From Lachnospiraceae bacterium (lineage in GTDB: Bacteria; Bacillota; Clostridia; Lachnospirales; Lachnospiraceae), in NCBI GenBank assembly GCA_017412055.1, contig JAFQOW010000011.1:1-64000 (forward strand): a stretch of 64,000 nucleotides of DNA. Direction: 5' to 3'. A program made the position numbers and the translations under genes. Below the pieces are notes generated by a model. The model did no database searches and had not been told where the DNA came from. It saw only the letters and a list, made by a program, of their open reading frames with translations. Below are positions 51,257-60,260 of the stretch, piece after piece. Position 1 is the stretch's first letter, and each line of letters begins with the position of its first letter.

Positions 51257-51335
51257 TCTCTATATATAATTTGAATTATTAGAAGCAGGTATAGGAATAT
51301 ATCTGCTTTTTATTTTATCTAAGGAGGAAAATGTT

Positions 51336-52034
51336 ATGAAGTTGAAAATGAATGATGTCCACAAGTTTTATGGTGAGGGAGACAATCGTATCGAGGTTCT
51401 TAAGGGTGTTAATTGTGAGGTTTTAGATGGTGAAATATGTGTGTTGCTTGGACCATCTGGTTCTGGTAAATCTACATTGCTAAATATAGTTGGAGGATTA
51501 GAGACAGCTGATGGAGGCTGCATCGATATAGGTGATGATTGTACATCTGATATGGGAGAAAAGGAATTGACAATGTACAGAAGAAATCACTTGGGCTTTG
51601 TATTCCAGTTTTACAATCTAATACCTAATTTGACAGTAAAGGAAAATATAGAAGTATGTGCTTATCTTAGTAAGGAACCATTAGAAATTAATGAATTGCT
51701 TAAGACATTGGGATTATATGAGCATAAGGATAAGCTTCCTTCTCAGCTTTCTGGTGGACAGCAGCAAAGATGTGCTATCGGAAGAGCTCTCGTGAAGAAT
51801 CCTTCTATACTTTTGTGTGATGAGCCTACAGGTGCTCTTGATTATAATACTTCAAAGGAAATATTGGCACTTATAGAGGTGGTTAATAAGAAGTACAATA
51901 ATACAATTATTATCGTTACTCACAATAATGCTATATCAGGGATGGCAAATAGAGTTCTTAAGATGCATGATGGTAAGATTACAAAGAGTTACGTAAACGA
52001 AAATGTGATTTCGGCAAAAGATTTAGATTGGTAG
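51336..52034 (+). CDS. ABC transporter ATP-binding protein (FtsX-exporter type)
   Basis: This 232-residue ATPase has Walker A GPSGSGKST, Q-loop FVFQFYNLIP, signature LSGGQQQRCAIGRAL, Walker B ILLCDEPTGALD and VTHNNA. AAGGAGG lies before the ATG. It works with the 752-residue permease starting 10 nt downstream. It is not a close copy of the two ATPases in the 24-31 kb island (its flanking sequence differs), so this is a separate system. Expression is probably controlled by the leader RNA. Confidence 0.93.
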   Translation: MKLKMNDVHKFYGEGDNRIEVLKGVNCEVLDGEICVLLGPSGSGKSTLLNIVGGLETADGGCIDIGDDCTSDMGEKELTMYRRNHLGFVFQFYNLIPNLTVKENIEVCAYLSKEPLEINELLKTLGLYEHKDKLPSQLSGGQQQRCAIGRALVKNPSILLCDEPTGALDYNTSKEILALIEVVNKKYNNTIIIVTHNNAISGMANRVLKMHDGKITKSYVNENVISAKDLDW

Positions 52035-52044
52035 GAGGTACATT

Positions 52045-54303
52045 ATGAAAAATCCATTGAACAAAAGACTTCCTAGAGAATTTAAGAAAAATGCAGGTAA
52101 GTACATAGGTATATTTTTAATACTTATAACAACAATTATGACTGGCTCATCGTTTTTGGCTGTAATGGATAGTGCAGAGCACACATTGGAGGTAAATGAT
52201 AGAGAGTGTATCATAGAAGATGGCCATTTTGAGGTTGCAGAGCCTATTACAGATGAAGTTATAGAAGAATTTAGTAATATAAAAGTAAACGTTAATCCAA
52301 ATTTCTATCTATCTGTTAGTGAGTTTGACGAAGATGCATTTTTATCAGTGTTCTCAGAGAGAAAAGATATTAATCTTGCATCTGTTTTTGAAGGTGAATT
52401 GCCAAGTAAGGCTGGAGAAATTGCTATAGAGCGATTGTTTGCTATTAATCGTGACATTGAGGTGGGAGATACTATTTCTATAAATGATTGCGATTATAAA
52501 GTTACAGCTATCATTGCTGTACCTGACTATAATTCATTATTTAAAAATAATCAGGACCTATTACCAAATACAACGGGATTTGGTGTTTGTATTGTGACAG
52601 ATGAAGACTTTGCCAAATTTGATAAAAATCATATTACATATAGATATTCTTACGAATTTAATGATGATTTAAGTAAAGACGAGGAAAAACAGTTAGTGGA
52701 AGATATGCAAAAGGTACTTGTTAAATCTGGTGCTACTATTGGCTCGTTTTTAACAGCAGAACGAAATCAGGCAATAACATTTTTAAGAGAAGACATGGGT
52801 AAAGATGGTCCGATTATGAAAGCATTTATTTATATCTTAGTAGGTGTTATTGCATTTGTATTTGCTATACTTACAAATAATACTATAGAGTCAGAGTCGT
52901 CTATAATAGGAACACTTAGAGCATCAGGTTATAAGAAGAGTGAGATAATTTGGCATTATTTATCACCGACAATCATAGTTGCCATAATAAGTTCTATAGT
53001 TGGTAATGCTATAGGATATACAGCGATGATTGAACCGTTTAAAGGAATGTATTATGGAACATATTCAATGGCTCCATTAGAATTAAGATTCAACCTAGAA
53101 GCATTTTTCACAACAACTATTTTGCCAGTTGTGATTATGATACTGATAAATTGGTGGATGCTTTATAATAAATTATCTTTGACACCACTTAAATTCTTGC
53201 GCAAGGATTTGAATAAGAAAAAGCAGAAAAAGGCAAGAAAATTACCTGACTTTAAGTTTTTAACAAGATTCCGCATAAGGGTTCTTTTACAGAATAAGGT
53301 TAGTTATTTAATATTATTTTTCGGTATATTTATATCAAGCTTTTTATTGATGTTTGGAATGGGCTTAAAGCCACTTATTGATAATTATGTAGATGAGGTA
53401 GATGATTCGTTGACATATGAATATCAATATATTTTAAAGGCACCGGTGGAAATAGATAATGCTCAGGCAGAGCAGATTTTAACACACAGTTTAAAGACAT
53501 GGTTTAAATTAGGTAAAATAGATATGAGTGTTTCATTTATGGGAGTGGAAGATGATACAACTTACTTTAGTGAAATTCCTATTCCTAAAAATGAAAATGA
53601 AATAACTATAACAAAACCACTTGCTGAAAAGCTCAATATTAAAGTTGGAGATAAAATAGTATTTAAAGATGATTACTATGATAAAGAATATAAGCTGAAG
53701 GTAGCAAATATTTGTGATTATAAGGGAAGTCTTACAGCGTTTGTGGGACAGGATGAGTTAAATCGAATTCTTGGCAATCCGGAAGGAACATATAATGCTT
53801 ATGTTTCTAATGAAAAATTAGAAATTGGAGAAGAGTATTTGGCTAAATCTATTACTAGAGATGATATGGTAGGAACAGCTAAAGAATTGATGAAAACATT
53901 CGAAAGTGTAATGGGAATAATAAATATTTTCGCTGTAGTAGTATATATGATAATTATGTACATTCTTACTAAAACTGTGATAGAAAAAAATACTATACCG
54001 ATTTCTTATATGAAAGTTTTTGGCTACAATGACAAAGAGGTTGGAAAGTTATATTTGAATGCTACGACTATTACAGTATTGGTTTCACTGTTTTTGTGTA
54101 TACCGATTGAAGTGTTAAGCTTTAAATATATTTTGGTACTTATTCTTAGTAAGGTAGAGGGATATATTCCGTTTTATTTACCATTATGGCTCTATATTTC
54201 CATTATAGTAATTGGTATTGTGTCATACTTTGTTATAAATACATTACATGTAAGAAAAATAAAAAGAATAAGTATGACAGAGGCATTGAAGAATAGAGAG
54301 TAA
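52045..54303 (+). CDS. FtsX-like ABC permease, two-domain (752 residues)
   Basis: This 752-residue permease has an N-terminal helix (AGKYIGIFLILITTIMTGSS), an extracytoplasmic domain, a three-helix FtsX module starting FIYILVGVIAFVFAILTNNT with the loop IIGTLRASGYKKSEII, then a fourth helix region, a second extracytoplasmic domain and a second FtsX module at the C-terminus (MGIINIFAVVVYMIIMYILT, loop ISYMKVFGYNDKEVGK). The size and duplicated module fit macrolide/peptide-type or lipoprotein-type exporters. Substrate unknown; a yybP-ykoY-like leader, if real, would suggest metal-linked control. Confidence 0.88.
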   Translation: MKNPLNKRLPREFKKNAGKYIGIFLILITTIMTGSSFLAVMDSAEHTLEVNDRECIIEDGHFEVAEPITDEVIEEFSNIKVNVNPNFYLSVSEFDEDAFLSVFSERKDINLASVFEGELPSKAGEIAIERLFAINRDIEVGDTISINDCDYKVTAIIAVPDYNSLFKNNQDLLPNTTGFGVCIVTDEDFAKFDKNHITYRYSYEFNDDLSKDEEKQLVEDMQKVLVKSGATIGSFLTAERNQAITFLREDMGKDGPIMKAFIYILVGVIAFVFAILTNNTIESESSIIGTLRASGYKKSEIIWHYLSPTIIVAIISSIVGNAIGYTAMIEPFKGMYYGTYSMAPLELRFNLEAFFTTTILPVVIMILINWWMLYNKLSLTPLKFLRKDLNKKKQKKARKLPDFKFLTRFRIRVLLQNKVSYLILFFGIFISSFLLMFGMGLKPLIDNYVDEVDDSLTYEYQYILKAPVEIDNAQAEQILTHSLKTWFKLGKIDMSVSFMGVEDDTTYFSEIPIPKNENEITITKPLAEKLNIKVGDKIVFKDDYYDKEYKLKVANICDYKGSLTAFVGQDELNRILGNPEGTYNAYVSNEKLEIGEEYLAKSITRDDMVGTAKELMKTFESVMGIINIFAVVVYMIIMYILTKTVIEKNTIPISYMKVFGYNDKEVGKLYLNATTITVLVSLFLCIPIEVLSFKYILVLILSKVEGYIPFYLPLWLYISIIVIGIVSYFVINTLHVRKIKRISMTEALKNRE

Positions 54304-54342
54304 AATTCATTTATAAATGATATTTATCTTATAAATGTGTTA

Positions 54343-54371
54343 TTGACATAAAAATTTTCCTATAGTAAATC
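54343..54371 (+). promoter_or_regulatory. Candidate promoter of the amylase gene
   Basis: Consensus TTGACA (54343-54348), 17 bp, TAAATC (54366-54371). The motif AGTAAACGT lies 14 bp further downstream, in the expected early leader. Confidence 0.5.
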
Positions 54372-54384
54372 AATTATATGGAAT

Positions 54385-54393
54385 AGTAAACGT
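54385..54393 (+). promoter_or_regulatory. Operator-like AGTAAACGT, copy 1
   Basis: AGTAAACGT lies between the promoter and start of the amylase gene. It recurs at 56699-56707 and 60197-60205 in the same locus. It resembles a half-site of LacI/MalR-type operators (AAACGTTT core in copy 3). No such regulator gene is in the window. Confidence 0.45.
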
Positions 54394-54420
54394 ATTTTAT
54401 AGAAGAGAAGGTATAGGAAA

Positions 54421-56703
54421 ATGTCATTAAAAGAAAAAATTTTAAAAAACAAAAAACTTGCAGTTATAATTGGGGCTACGGCATTGGTATGTGTTGTAGC
54501 TCTAGTGGTTATTTTATTGGTATGCTGTGATGGCAAGGGGTCTGATGAGAACAGTGGTAGCGGGAAAGAAAACGGAGAGATAACTTCTATAGTAAACGAT
54601 TCTAAAGAAGATGAATCAACAAAGGATATTGAAGAAGCTGATTCTACAGAGGATAAAACCTCAGAGGAGAATTCAAAAGAAGAGACTACAAAGGATTTAT
54701 CAAATGACGATGGAACAGGGGATAATTCTTCAAGTGAAATAAATAGAGATGAACTAAGGATAAATGACGGTGCAATCCTTCATTGCTGGAATTGGTCTTA
54801 CAATAATATAAAGCTTCATATGGCAGAGATTGCCCAAGCCGGATATACAGCTATTCAGACTTCTCCTGTGCAGCAGCCTAAGGATTATACATATGAGGGA
54901 ACTGTATATAATAGTGTGGGAACACCTAATGGTACAGGCGGAAGTGATGGACAGTGGTGGAAGCTATATCAGCCTGTAACATTTAATATATGCGATAATG
55001 GTCAGACTTGGCTTGGCACGAAAAAAGAGTTTAGGGAAATGTGTGCAGAGGCAGAAAAATATGGTGTAAGTGTAATCGTGGATGTGGTAGCTAATCATCT
55101 TGGAAATATCACAGGTTGGAAAAATTCTATGTCGGATATTACACCACAGGTTGGAACATATTGGAAAGAGGATATGTTAACAGATAAGACATATTGGCAT
55201 ATTAATGATTATCAGTGCTGGATGAGTGATGGAAGACTTCATCTTGTACTGGGTACAATAGGTATGCCTGATTTAAATACAGCTGACAAGCGTGTGCAGA
55301 ATATGGTTCTTGATTTCTTGAAGGAATGCGTGGATTGTGGAGCTGATGGCTTTAGATTTGATGCGGCTAAGCATATTGAAACACCTGACGATTCAAAAGA
55401 TATTGCCAGCGATTTCTGGCCAACAGTTATAGATGGCATAAGAGATTATGCAGACCATGAATTATTCATATACGGAGAAATATTAAATACACCGGGAGAT
55501 AATTTTAGTATATCAAATTATACAAAATTTATGTCGGTTACAGATAGTGCTACAGGTGACAATAGAAGAAATGATGTAAGATATGATAATGCATCTAGTG
55601 CAGCCAATTCTGGCTATTCCTATGATGCAAGTAAAGTTGTTGTATGGAATGAATCTCACGATACATATGTAGGTGCAGGTTCTTCTTATCTTGCAGATGA
55701 TGTTATGGCTAAGCAGACTTGGGCTATAGTTGCATCGAGAAAAGAAGCTGTTCCACTTTATTTTGCAAGACCATATTATTCAAATCAGATTTTAAATAGC
55801 AATGGAGAGAAGAAAAGTACTCATAATTTAGTGCAGACTAATATGGGTGATGTAGGTACTATGACTTGGAGTGACCCATCAGTGGCAGCAGTCAACAACT
55901 TTAAGTTGACATTTGTCGGAGAAAGTGAGAGTATATCTAATAAGGATTCAGTTGTGTATATTGAACGTGGTCAAAGTGGTGTAGTGATTGTAAATTTAAA
56001 GGGAAGTGGCTCAGTTTCTCTTCCTGCTAAGCAGATGAAGGCTGGAACATATATTGATAGAGTGACAGGCAATGAATTTACAGTATCAGGTGGCACTATT
56101 AAGGGTAATGTATCAAGTGAAGATGGAATAGCTGTTGTGTATAGCACTGAAACTGTACCATATGCATCGGTTTCAAAACAGGGTGGAACCATGACTGAGG
56201 AGACAGTAAATGTTACAATTAAGCTGGAAAATGCCACAAAGGGTACATACAAAATAGATGGTGGAAAAACGGTTGAATTTACTGATAAGGTAGTTGTGGA
56301 AATAGGAAGGGACATTCCTTATGGAACGTCAACAAAGCTTGAAATTACCGCGACAGATGGTGACAAAACCTATATATATAATCACGTTTACAATAAAAAT
56401 ATACATGAGGATGATTCTGTAAAGTTTGATGAAAATTCAGGTAAATATGTTATCTATATGAAGAATACAGCCGGTTGGGAAGAAGTATATTGTTATATGT
56501 GGATAGATGATAAAAATAATAATAAGAGCTGGCCGGGTATAAAGATGACAAAGCTATCTGACGATATATTTATATATGCTACTGATACGGAGTATCCAAA
56601 TATTATATTTAACAATGGTTCGGGAACTCAGACTAGCGATATGTTATGGCCGGGGAATGGATATATATATGAAAATGGAGAAAATAATTGGCGTGAAAAG
56701 TAA
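54421..56703 (+). CDS. Surface-anchored alpha-amylase (GH13) with starch-binding module
   Basis: This 760-residue enzyme has an N-terminal membrane helix (about 13-35) ending LLVCCDG; the residue before Cys is Val, so a lipobox is doubtful and a membrane anchor more likely. A Ser/Glu/Thr-rich linker follows (about 40-105), then a GH13 barrel with VDVVANH (220-226), GFRFDAAKH (nucleophile Asp314), IYGEIL (acid/base Glu353) and NESHD (Asp414). An Ig-like module (about 585-665) follows, then a C-terminal CBM26-type starch-binding module (about 670-760; YMKNTAGWEEVYCYMWID, SWPGIKMTKL). It cleaves alpha-1,4 links in starch outside the cell, feeding the transporter downstream. Confidence 0.93.
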   Translation: MSLKEKILKNKKLAVIIGATALVCVVALVVILLVCCDGKGSDENSGSGKENGEITSIVNDSKEDESTKDIEEADSTEDKTSEENSKEETTKDLSNDDGTGDNSSSEINRDELRINDGAILHCWNWSYNNIKLHMAEIAQAGYTAIQTSPVQQPKDYTYEGTVYNSVGTPNGTGGSDGQWWKLYQPVTFNICDNGQTWLGTKKEFREMCAEAEKYGVSVIVDVVANHLGNITGWKNSMSDITPQVGTYWKEDMLTDKTYWHINDYQCWMSDGRLHLVLGTIGMPDLNTADKRVQNMVLDFLKECVDCGADGFRFDAAKHIETPDDSKDIASDFWPTVIDGIRDYADHELFIYGEILNTPGDNFSISNYTKFMSVTDSATGDNRRNDVRYDNASSAANSGYSYDASKVVVWNESHDTYVGAGSSYLADDVMAKQTWAIVASRKEAVPLYFARPYYSNQILNSNGEKKSTHNLVQTNMGDVGTMTWSDPSVAAVNNFKLTFVGESESISNKDSVVYIERGQSGVVIVNLKGSGSVSLPAKQMKAGTYIDRVTGNEFTVSGGTIKGNVSSEDGIAVVYSTETVPYASVSKQGGTMTEETVNVTIKLENATKGTYKIDGGKTVEFTDKVVVEIGRDIPYGTSTKLEITATDGDKTYIYNHVYNKNIHEDDSVKFDENSGKYVIYMKNTAGWEEVYCYMWIDDKNNNKSWPGIKMTKLSDDIFIYATDTEYPNIIFNNGSGTQTSDMLWPGNGYIYENGENNWREK

Positions 56704-56707
56704 ACGT
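56699..56707 (+). promoter_or_regulatory. Operator-like AGTAAACGT, copy 2
   Basis: It overlaps the amylase stop codon and lies 15 bp before the start of the diguanylate cyclase gene. If a regulator binds here, it could act as an internal control point or roadblock. Confidence 0.35.
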
Positions 56708-56721
56708 GAGAGGTGATACAA

Positions 56722-59700
56722 ATGAGCAATGTAGGCGTGGTGAAAAACTTATTGGCTTCTTATATTATGCTTCGTAATAAAAGAGCTTTGTTTGTAAAAC
56801 AAAATAAGCTGGAAGGTCTTTCTCTTAAGGAAATCTTGGATATTGATGAAGAGAGAAATTATGTGAATTTATTTTGCTATGAATATAAGTCACATGAGAT
56901 GAGAAAGGCTTTTGAGCCGTTTTTGGGATGGATAAAGGATACATATTATGAGAAATACGCTGAAGATTATTCAGTGGAAGAATTTGTGACAAATTGTGGA
57001 GTGTACAGCTTGCAACAAGACACTGTGTGTTCATATATAAAAACGGGTAAAGCTAGAAGAGTGTTTGATGTCATGGCAGAGGAATATGATTATGAAACTG
57101 ACAGAATGATACAGTCCCTTTGTTCTGCCTTGGAGTACATTGCTGAAAAGAAGCCGATAGTTTTTGCTATTGATAAGGTGTTTATGGCACCTTATAGTGT
57201 GTTGCGCCTTATTAACTATATGATGAAACGTGTGCGGAATATTTTCTTTATATTTATTTATGATGAGAATTATCTTGTAAAAGAGTATTGTCGTCCACAA
57301 TGGGATATTCTTATGAATACAGCAGATGAGAATAATATGATATTGGAATTGTCTGTTAATGAAAAGCAGAGTGGAGTGAGATATCCGGATGAATTTGTAT
57401 GTAAGGAAGAGCTGATTGATAGCTATATTGAAGAGTTATTTAATATGACACATACATTTGCCAGTAAGGATGCTATGTATTATGCCAAAATAATAAGTGA
57501 GTTTATAACTAGAGATAATAAAAATGTGACACCGTTACAGAAATTTTACATATATATGGCTATGGCCAACGCTGAATTGGCACTTAGCAATCATAAAAAT
57601 GTAATATATTTTTGCGAAAAAATGGTTCCGTTATTAAATGAAATAAAGAACTTAAGGTCAGATTACGTTTACAATTATTTAATGGCCAAGGCACAGCTTT
57701 TGCTTTCGGATTCGGATTCGGCATTTAGATTTTGTAAGCAGTGTAGAAATATTGCCAAAAAGCTTGAGGATGAGAAGCTTATTATGAATGTAGACGTAAT
57801 AGAGACTGTGGCTCATTATGGAACTATGAAGGAAATGTTTAAATGTGATTACACATATAAGGTTTCTGAGGATATTATAGAACGATTAAAGAAATATAAA
57901 CACGAGAATTTCTTGGCATATGTATATGCATACTCCTTCGAAAATGATGAGGAAGCTGTTATGAGCATAAGTAATGGAGAGAGGGAGTCTATATATTTTA
58001 GTAAAGCTATCGAAATAGGAGAACGATTAAATAATAGGAATTTCCTTCTTATGGCTTATATGAAGAATGTCATTCTATATTCTGAATATGGACGTTATGA
58101 TTATGTTACTATTATGTATGAAAAACGTCTTAAAAATTTAGATAAGGAAAATCCAGTTCGTATAGCCCATGCATATAGTGGCTTGGCATATAATAGTTTG
58201 GTGTTAGAGGAATATTCAAAAGCAGATGCATATCTAAAACAGGGTATGAAAATCCTTATGGATGAAAAATGTGCAGAAGATTTGGCAGAGACATTATACA
58301 ATATGCTTGTAAACTATTTTGTAGCGGGTTGCAATGAAAAGACTGTGGAATGTGGAACGCTCTTGTTTAAAATGCTTGAATTAATAGGTATACATAGTAT
58401 ACAGATTTGTAATACATCAAAGCTTTATGGATTTGTAGTATTGGCGTATTACAAATTAGGACAGATATACGATTGCTATTACTATCTAAATAAAATGGAA
58501 ATAACAATGTCGTACATTTTAGGCTGTGATAAAGAGACCGACAGAAAGCTATGGTATAGTGATTTGTGTGTATATTACTTATGCAAGGCTAATATGTCTA
58601 TGTATGAAGAACAATATGAAGAGGCTGAAGAGAACTTTGCATTGGCAAAAAACTACATAAAGAAGGTAGAGGGGGACAGATATTACTCTGATATGGAATA
58701 TGCAAGATTCATATCTCAGTTATATGACAGACAAAATCGCGGTGATGAAAAACAGAAGGTTTTAGAAGAAACGTACGAGTATTATAAAAATAAAAATTAT
58801 AAGCAGCGAGCAGAGTGCGTAAAAGCTATGATGGAGGGAAGAGAGTACAAAATACCAAGTGAATTTGCAAACGAACCTCTTCCTGCAAAAGCTATTTTAG
58901 AAATGTGCGAATTATATGGCGCAAAGAAGATGATTGAGGACAGAGAGAAGGATGTCAATTTCTTAGCATTATGTCATGAAACTATGGGTAGTGAGCAGGA
59001 CAATGTTTTGGATATGGTAGAAAATGCTGCTACTATTATTCAGAATAGCTTTAATTTGAATAGGCTTATTTTGCTTGAGAAAAAGAATGATAAATACACA
59101 ACAACATATTCTAGTGGCGCGATTAAGCTAAATATGAAAGAAATAAAAGAGGTATTTGATTTCTTTGAAAGCTATAGAATGGAATTTATCTCAAGTAGAA
59201 TAGATAATAGTTTTTCTATGTATGAAGAATTGCTAAATAAGTTTAATACAGGTATAATAGCTACAGCTGTGGGAATTCCTATATTTAAAGATGATGAGCT
59301 TAGTAGAGTGTTTATCGGTATTGCAGATGTGCATAGGGCTTTTACTGCAAATAAAAAGTTTTTAAATGATCACAATCTTACAATTATGAAATATGCAGTA
59401 AATCAGTTGAGTGATTCTATAAAGCGAATTATGAATAACTGTATGATTAATGCTATGAATTCAGAATTGGCTAAATCGGCAGTAACAGATCAGCTTACAG
59501 GAATTTATAACAGAATGGGATTAGATAAGCTTGTGAAGGATGGCTTAAGTGAAAAAGGTGCATTGTTATATCTTGATTTAGATTATTTCAAAAAATACAA
59601 TGATACATACGGTCATGACACAGGAGACTTAATATTAAAATGCTTTGCTAATATATTGGAAAATAATGTAAAGAATATAGGCTACGCCATCAGATATGGT

Positions 59701-59967
59701 GGAGATGAATTCGTAGCTATTATTCCGGACAGAGATGAAGCCTTTGCAAAGAAGCTTGCCACAAATATAAATGAAGAGTTTAAAGAAAACTACGAAGTGA
59801 AGATGGCTATAGAAGGTCAGATTATTTCGGCATCTATAGGTGTGGCGGAATATGATGATTCGTCAAAGGAAGGAATTGAGCAGGGCTTAAAGGCAGCGGA
59901 TTTAGCACTTTATGAGGTGAAAAACCTTGGAAGAGGAAGAGTTATCGGTTGGTCTGAGCTAGAGTAA
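56722..59967 (+). CDS. Diguanylate cyclase with degenerate STAND-like N-terminus, TPR and GAF regions
   Basis: This 1081-residue soluble protein has an N-terminal 210 or so residues that look like a P-loop/STAND fold without a Walker A motif (PIVFAIDKVFMAPYSVLRLI resembles a Walker B strand). Residues of about 240-720 are helical repeats of TPR type (AHAYSGLAYNSLVLEEYSKADAY, EQYEEAEENFALAKNYIKK). A GAF-like region spans about 750-900. The GGDEF domain has DQLTGIYNR, LDLDYFKKYNDTYGH and RYGGDEF (993-997), with no RxxD inhibitory site. The layout recalls MalT-type regulators whose output is replaced by c-di-GMP synthesis. It lies between amylase and the maltodextrin transporter. The start is ATG 56722 behind GAGAGGTGAT. 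Confidence 0.85.
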   Translation: MSNVGVVKNLLASYIMLRNKRALFVKQNKLEGLSLKEILDIDEERNYVNLFCYEYKSHEMRKAFEPFLGWIKDTYYEKYAEDYSVEEFVTNCGVYSLQQDTVCSYIKTGKARRVFDVMAEEYDYETDRMIQSLCSALEYIAEKKPIVFAIDKVFMAPYSVLRLINYMMKRVRNIFFIFIYDENYLVKEYCRPQWDILMNTADENNMILELSVNEKQSGVRYPDEFVCKEELIDSYIEELFNMTHTFASKDAMYYAKIISEFITRDNKNVTPLQKFYIYMAMANAELALSNHKNVIYFCEKMVPLLNEIKNLRSDYVYNYLMAKAQLLLSDSDSAFRFCKQCRNIAKKLEDEKLIMNVDVIETVAHYGTMKEMFKCDYTYKVSEDIIERLKKYKHENFLAYVYAYSFENDEEAVMSISNGERESIYFSKAIEIGERLNNRNFLLMAYMKNVILYSEYGRYDYVTIMYEKRLKNLDKENPVRIAHAYSGLAYNSLVLEEYSKADAYLKQGMKILMDEKCAEDLAETLYNMLVNYFVAGCNEKTVECGTLLFKMLELIGIHSIQICNTSKLYGFVVLAYYKLGQIYDCYYYLNKMEITMSYILGCDKETDRKLWYSDLCVYYLCKANMSMYEEQYEEAEENFALAKNYIKKVEGDRYYSDMEYARFISQLYDRQNRGDEKQKVLEETYEYYKNKNYKQRAECVKAMMEGREYKIPSEFANEPLPAKAILEMCELYGAKKMIEDREKDVNFLALCHETMGSEQDNVLDMVENAATIIQNSFNLNRLILLEKKNDKYTTTYSSGAIKLNMKEIKEVFDFFESYRMEFISSRIDNSFSMYEELLNKFNTGIIATAVGIPIFKDDELSRVFIGIADVHRAFTANKKFLNDHNLTIMKYAVNQLSDSIKRIMNNCMINAMNSELAKSAVTDQLTGIYNRMGLDKLVKDGLSEKGALLYLDLDYFKKYNDTYGHDTGDLILKCFANILENNVKNIGYAIRYGGDEFVAIIPDRDEAFAKKLATNINEEFKENYEVKMAIEGQIISASIGVAEYDDSSKEGIEQGLKAADLALYEVKNLGRGRVIGWSELE

Positions 59968-60005
59968 TGTGTGCATAATTAACAAATAAAACGACAAGTT
60001 AAAAG

Positions 60006-60047
60006 GAAAAGAAGACTTATTTACTACAAATTAGTCTTCTTTTTTTG
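60006..60047 (+). terminator. Terminator after the amylase-cyclase unit
   Basis: AGAAGACT (60010-60017) pairs with AGTCTTCT (60033-60040), followed by TTTTTTT. It separates the unit from the transporter operon. Confidence 0.8.
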
Positions 60048-60131
60048 ATATTTCCATATATGATTTGGGCAAAAAACACACAAAAATAAGTATATTAATA
60101 AGGGTTTTTATAAAAAATATACAAAAAAGTA

Positions 60132-60160
60132 TTGATTTTTTGGTCTGAAAGTATTATTAT
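60132..60160 (+). promoter_or_regulatory. Promoter of the maltodextrin transport operon
   Basis: TTGATT (60132-60137), 17 bp, TATTAT (60155-60160). The leader is about 94 nt and contains four ACGT cores and the motif AGTAAACGT. Confidence 0.6.
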
Positions 60161-60178
60161 ATGAGATAGCAAAGTAAT

Positions 60179-60225
60179 ACGTTAAAAATTGCTAGAAGTA
60201 AACGTTTCAAAAAACGTAGGAACGT
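60179..60225 (+). promoter_or_regulatory. Operator cluster with AGTAAACGT copy 3 and four ACGT cores
   Basis: ACGT occurs at 60179, 60202, 60214 and 60222. AGTAAACGT (60197-60205) runs into TTTCAA, giving the symmetric core AAACGTTT typical of LacI/MalR/CcpA-type sites. Being downstream of the promoter, bound repressor would block elongation. Confidence 0.5.
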
Positions 60226-60260
60226 AACACAAAAAATATTTTTTCAGGAGGAGTTACACT

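Noticed and set aside
52284-52292. AGTAAACGT inside the ABC permease coding region
   Set aside because: It has no promoter context and encodes ordinary residues (KVNVN), so it is taken as a chance match, which lowers but does not remove the weight of the three copies in the starch locus.
54421-54560. Amylase as a classical lipoprotein
   Set aside because: The Cys-Cys after the helix is preceded by Val, not Gly/Ala/Ser, so a lipobox is not supported; a membrane-helix anchor is preferred.
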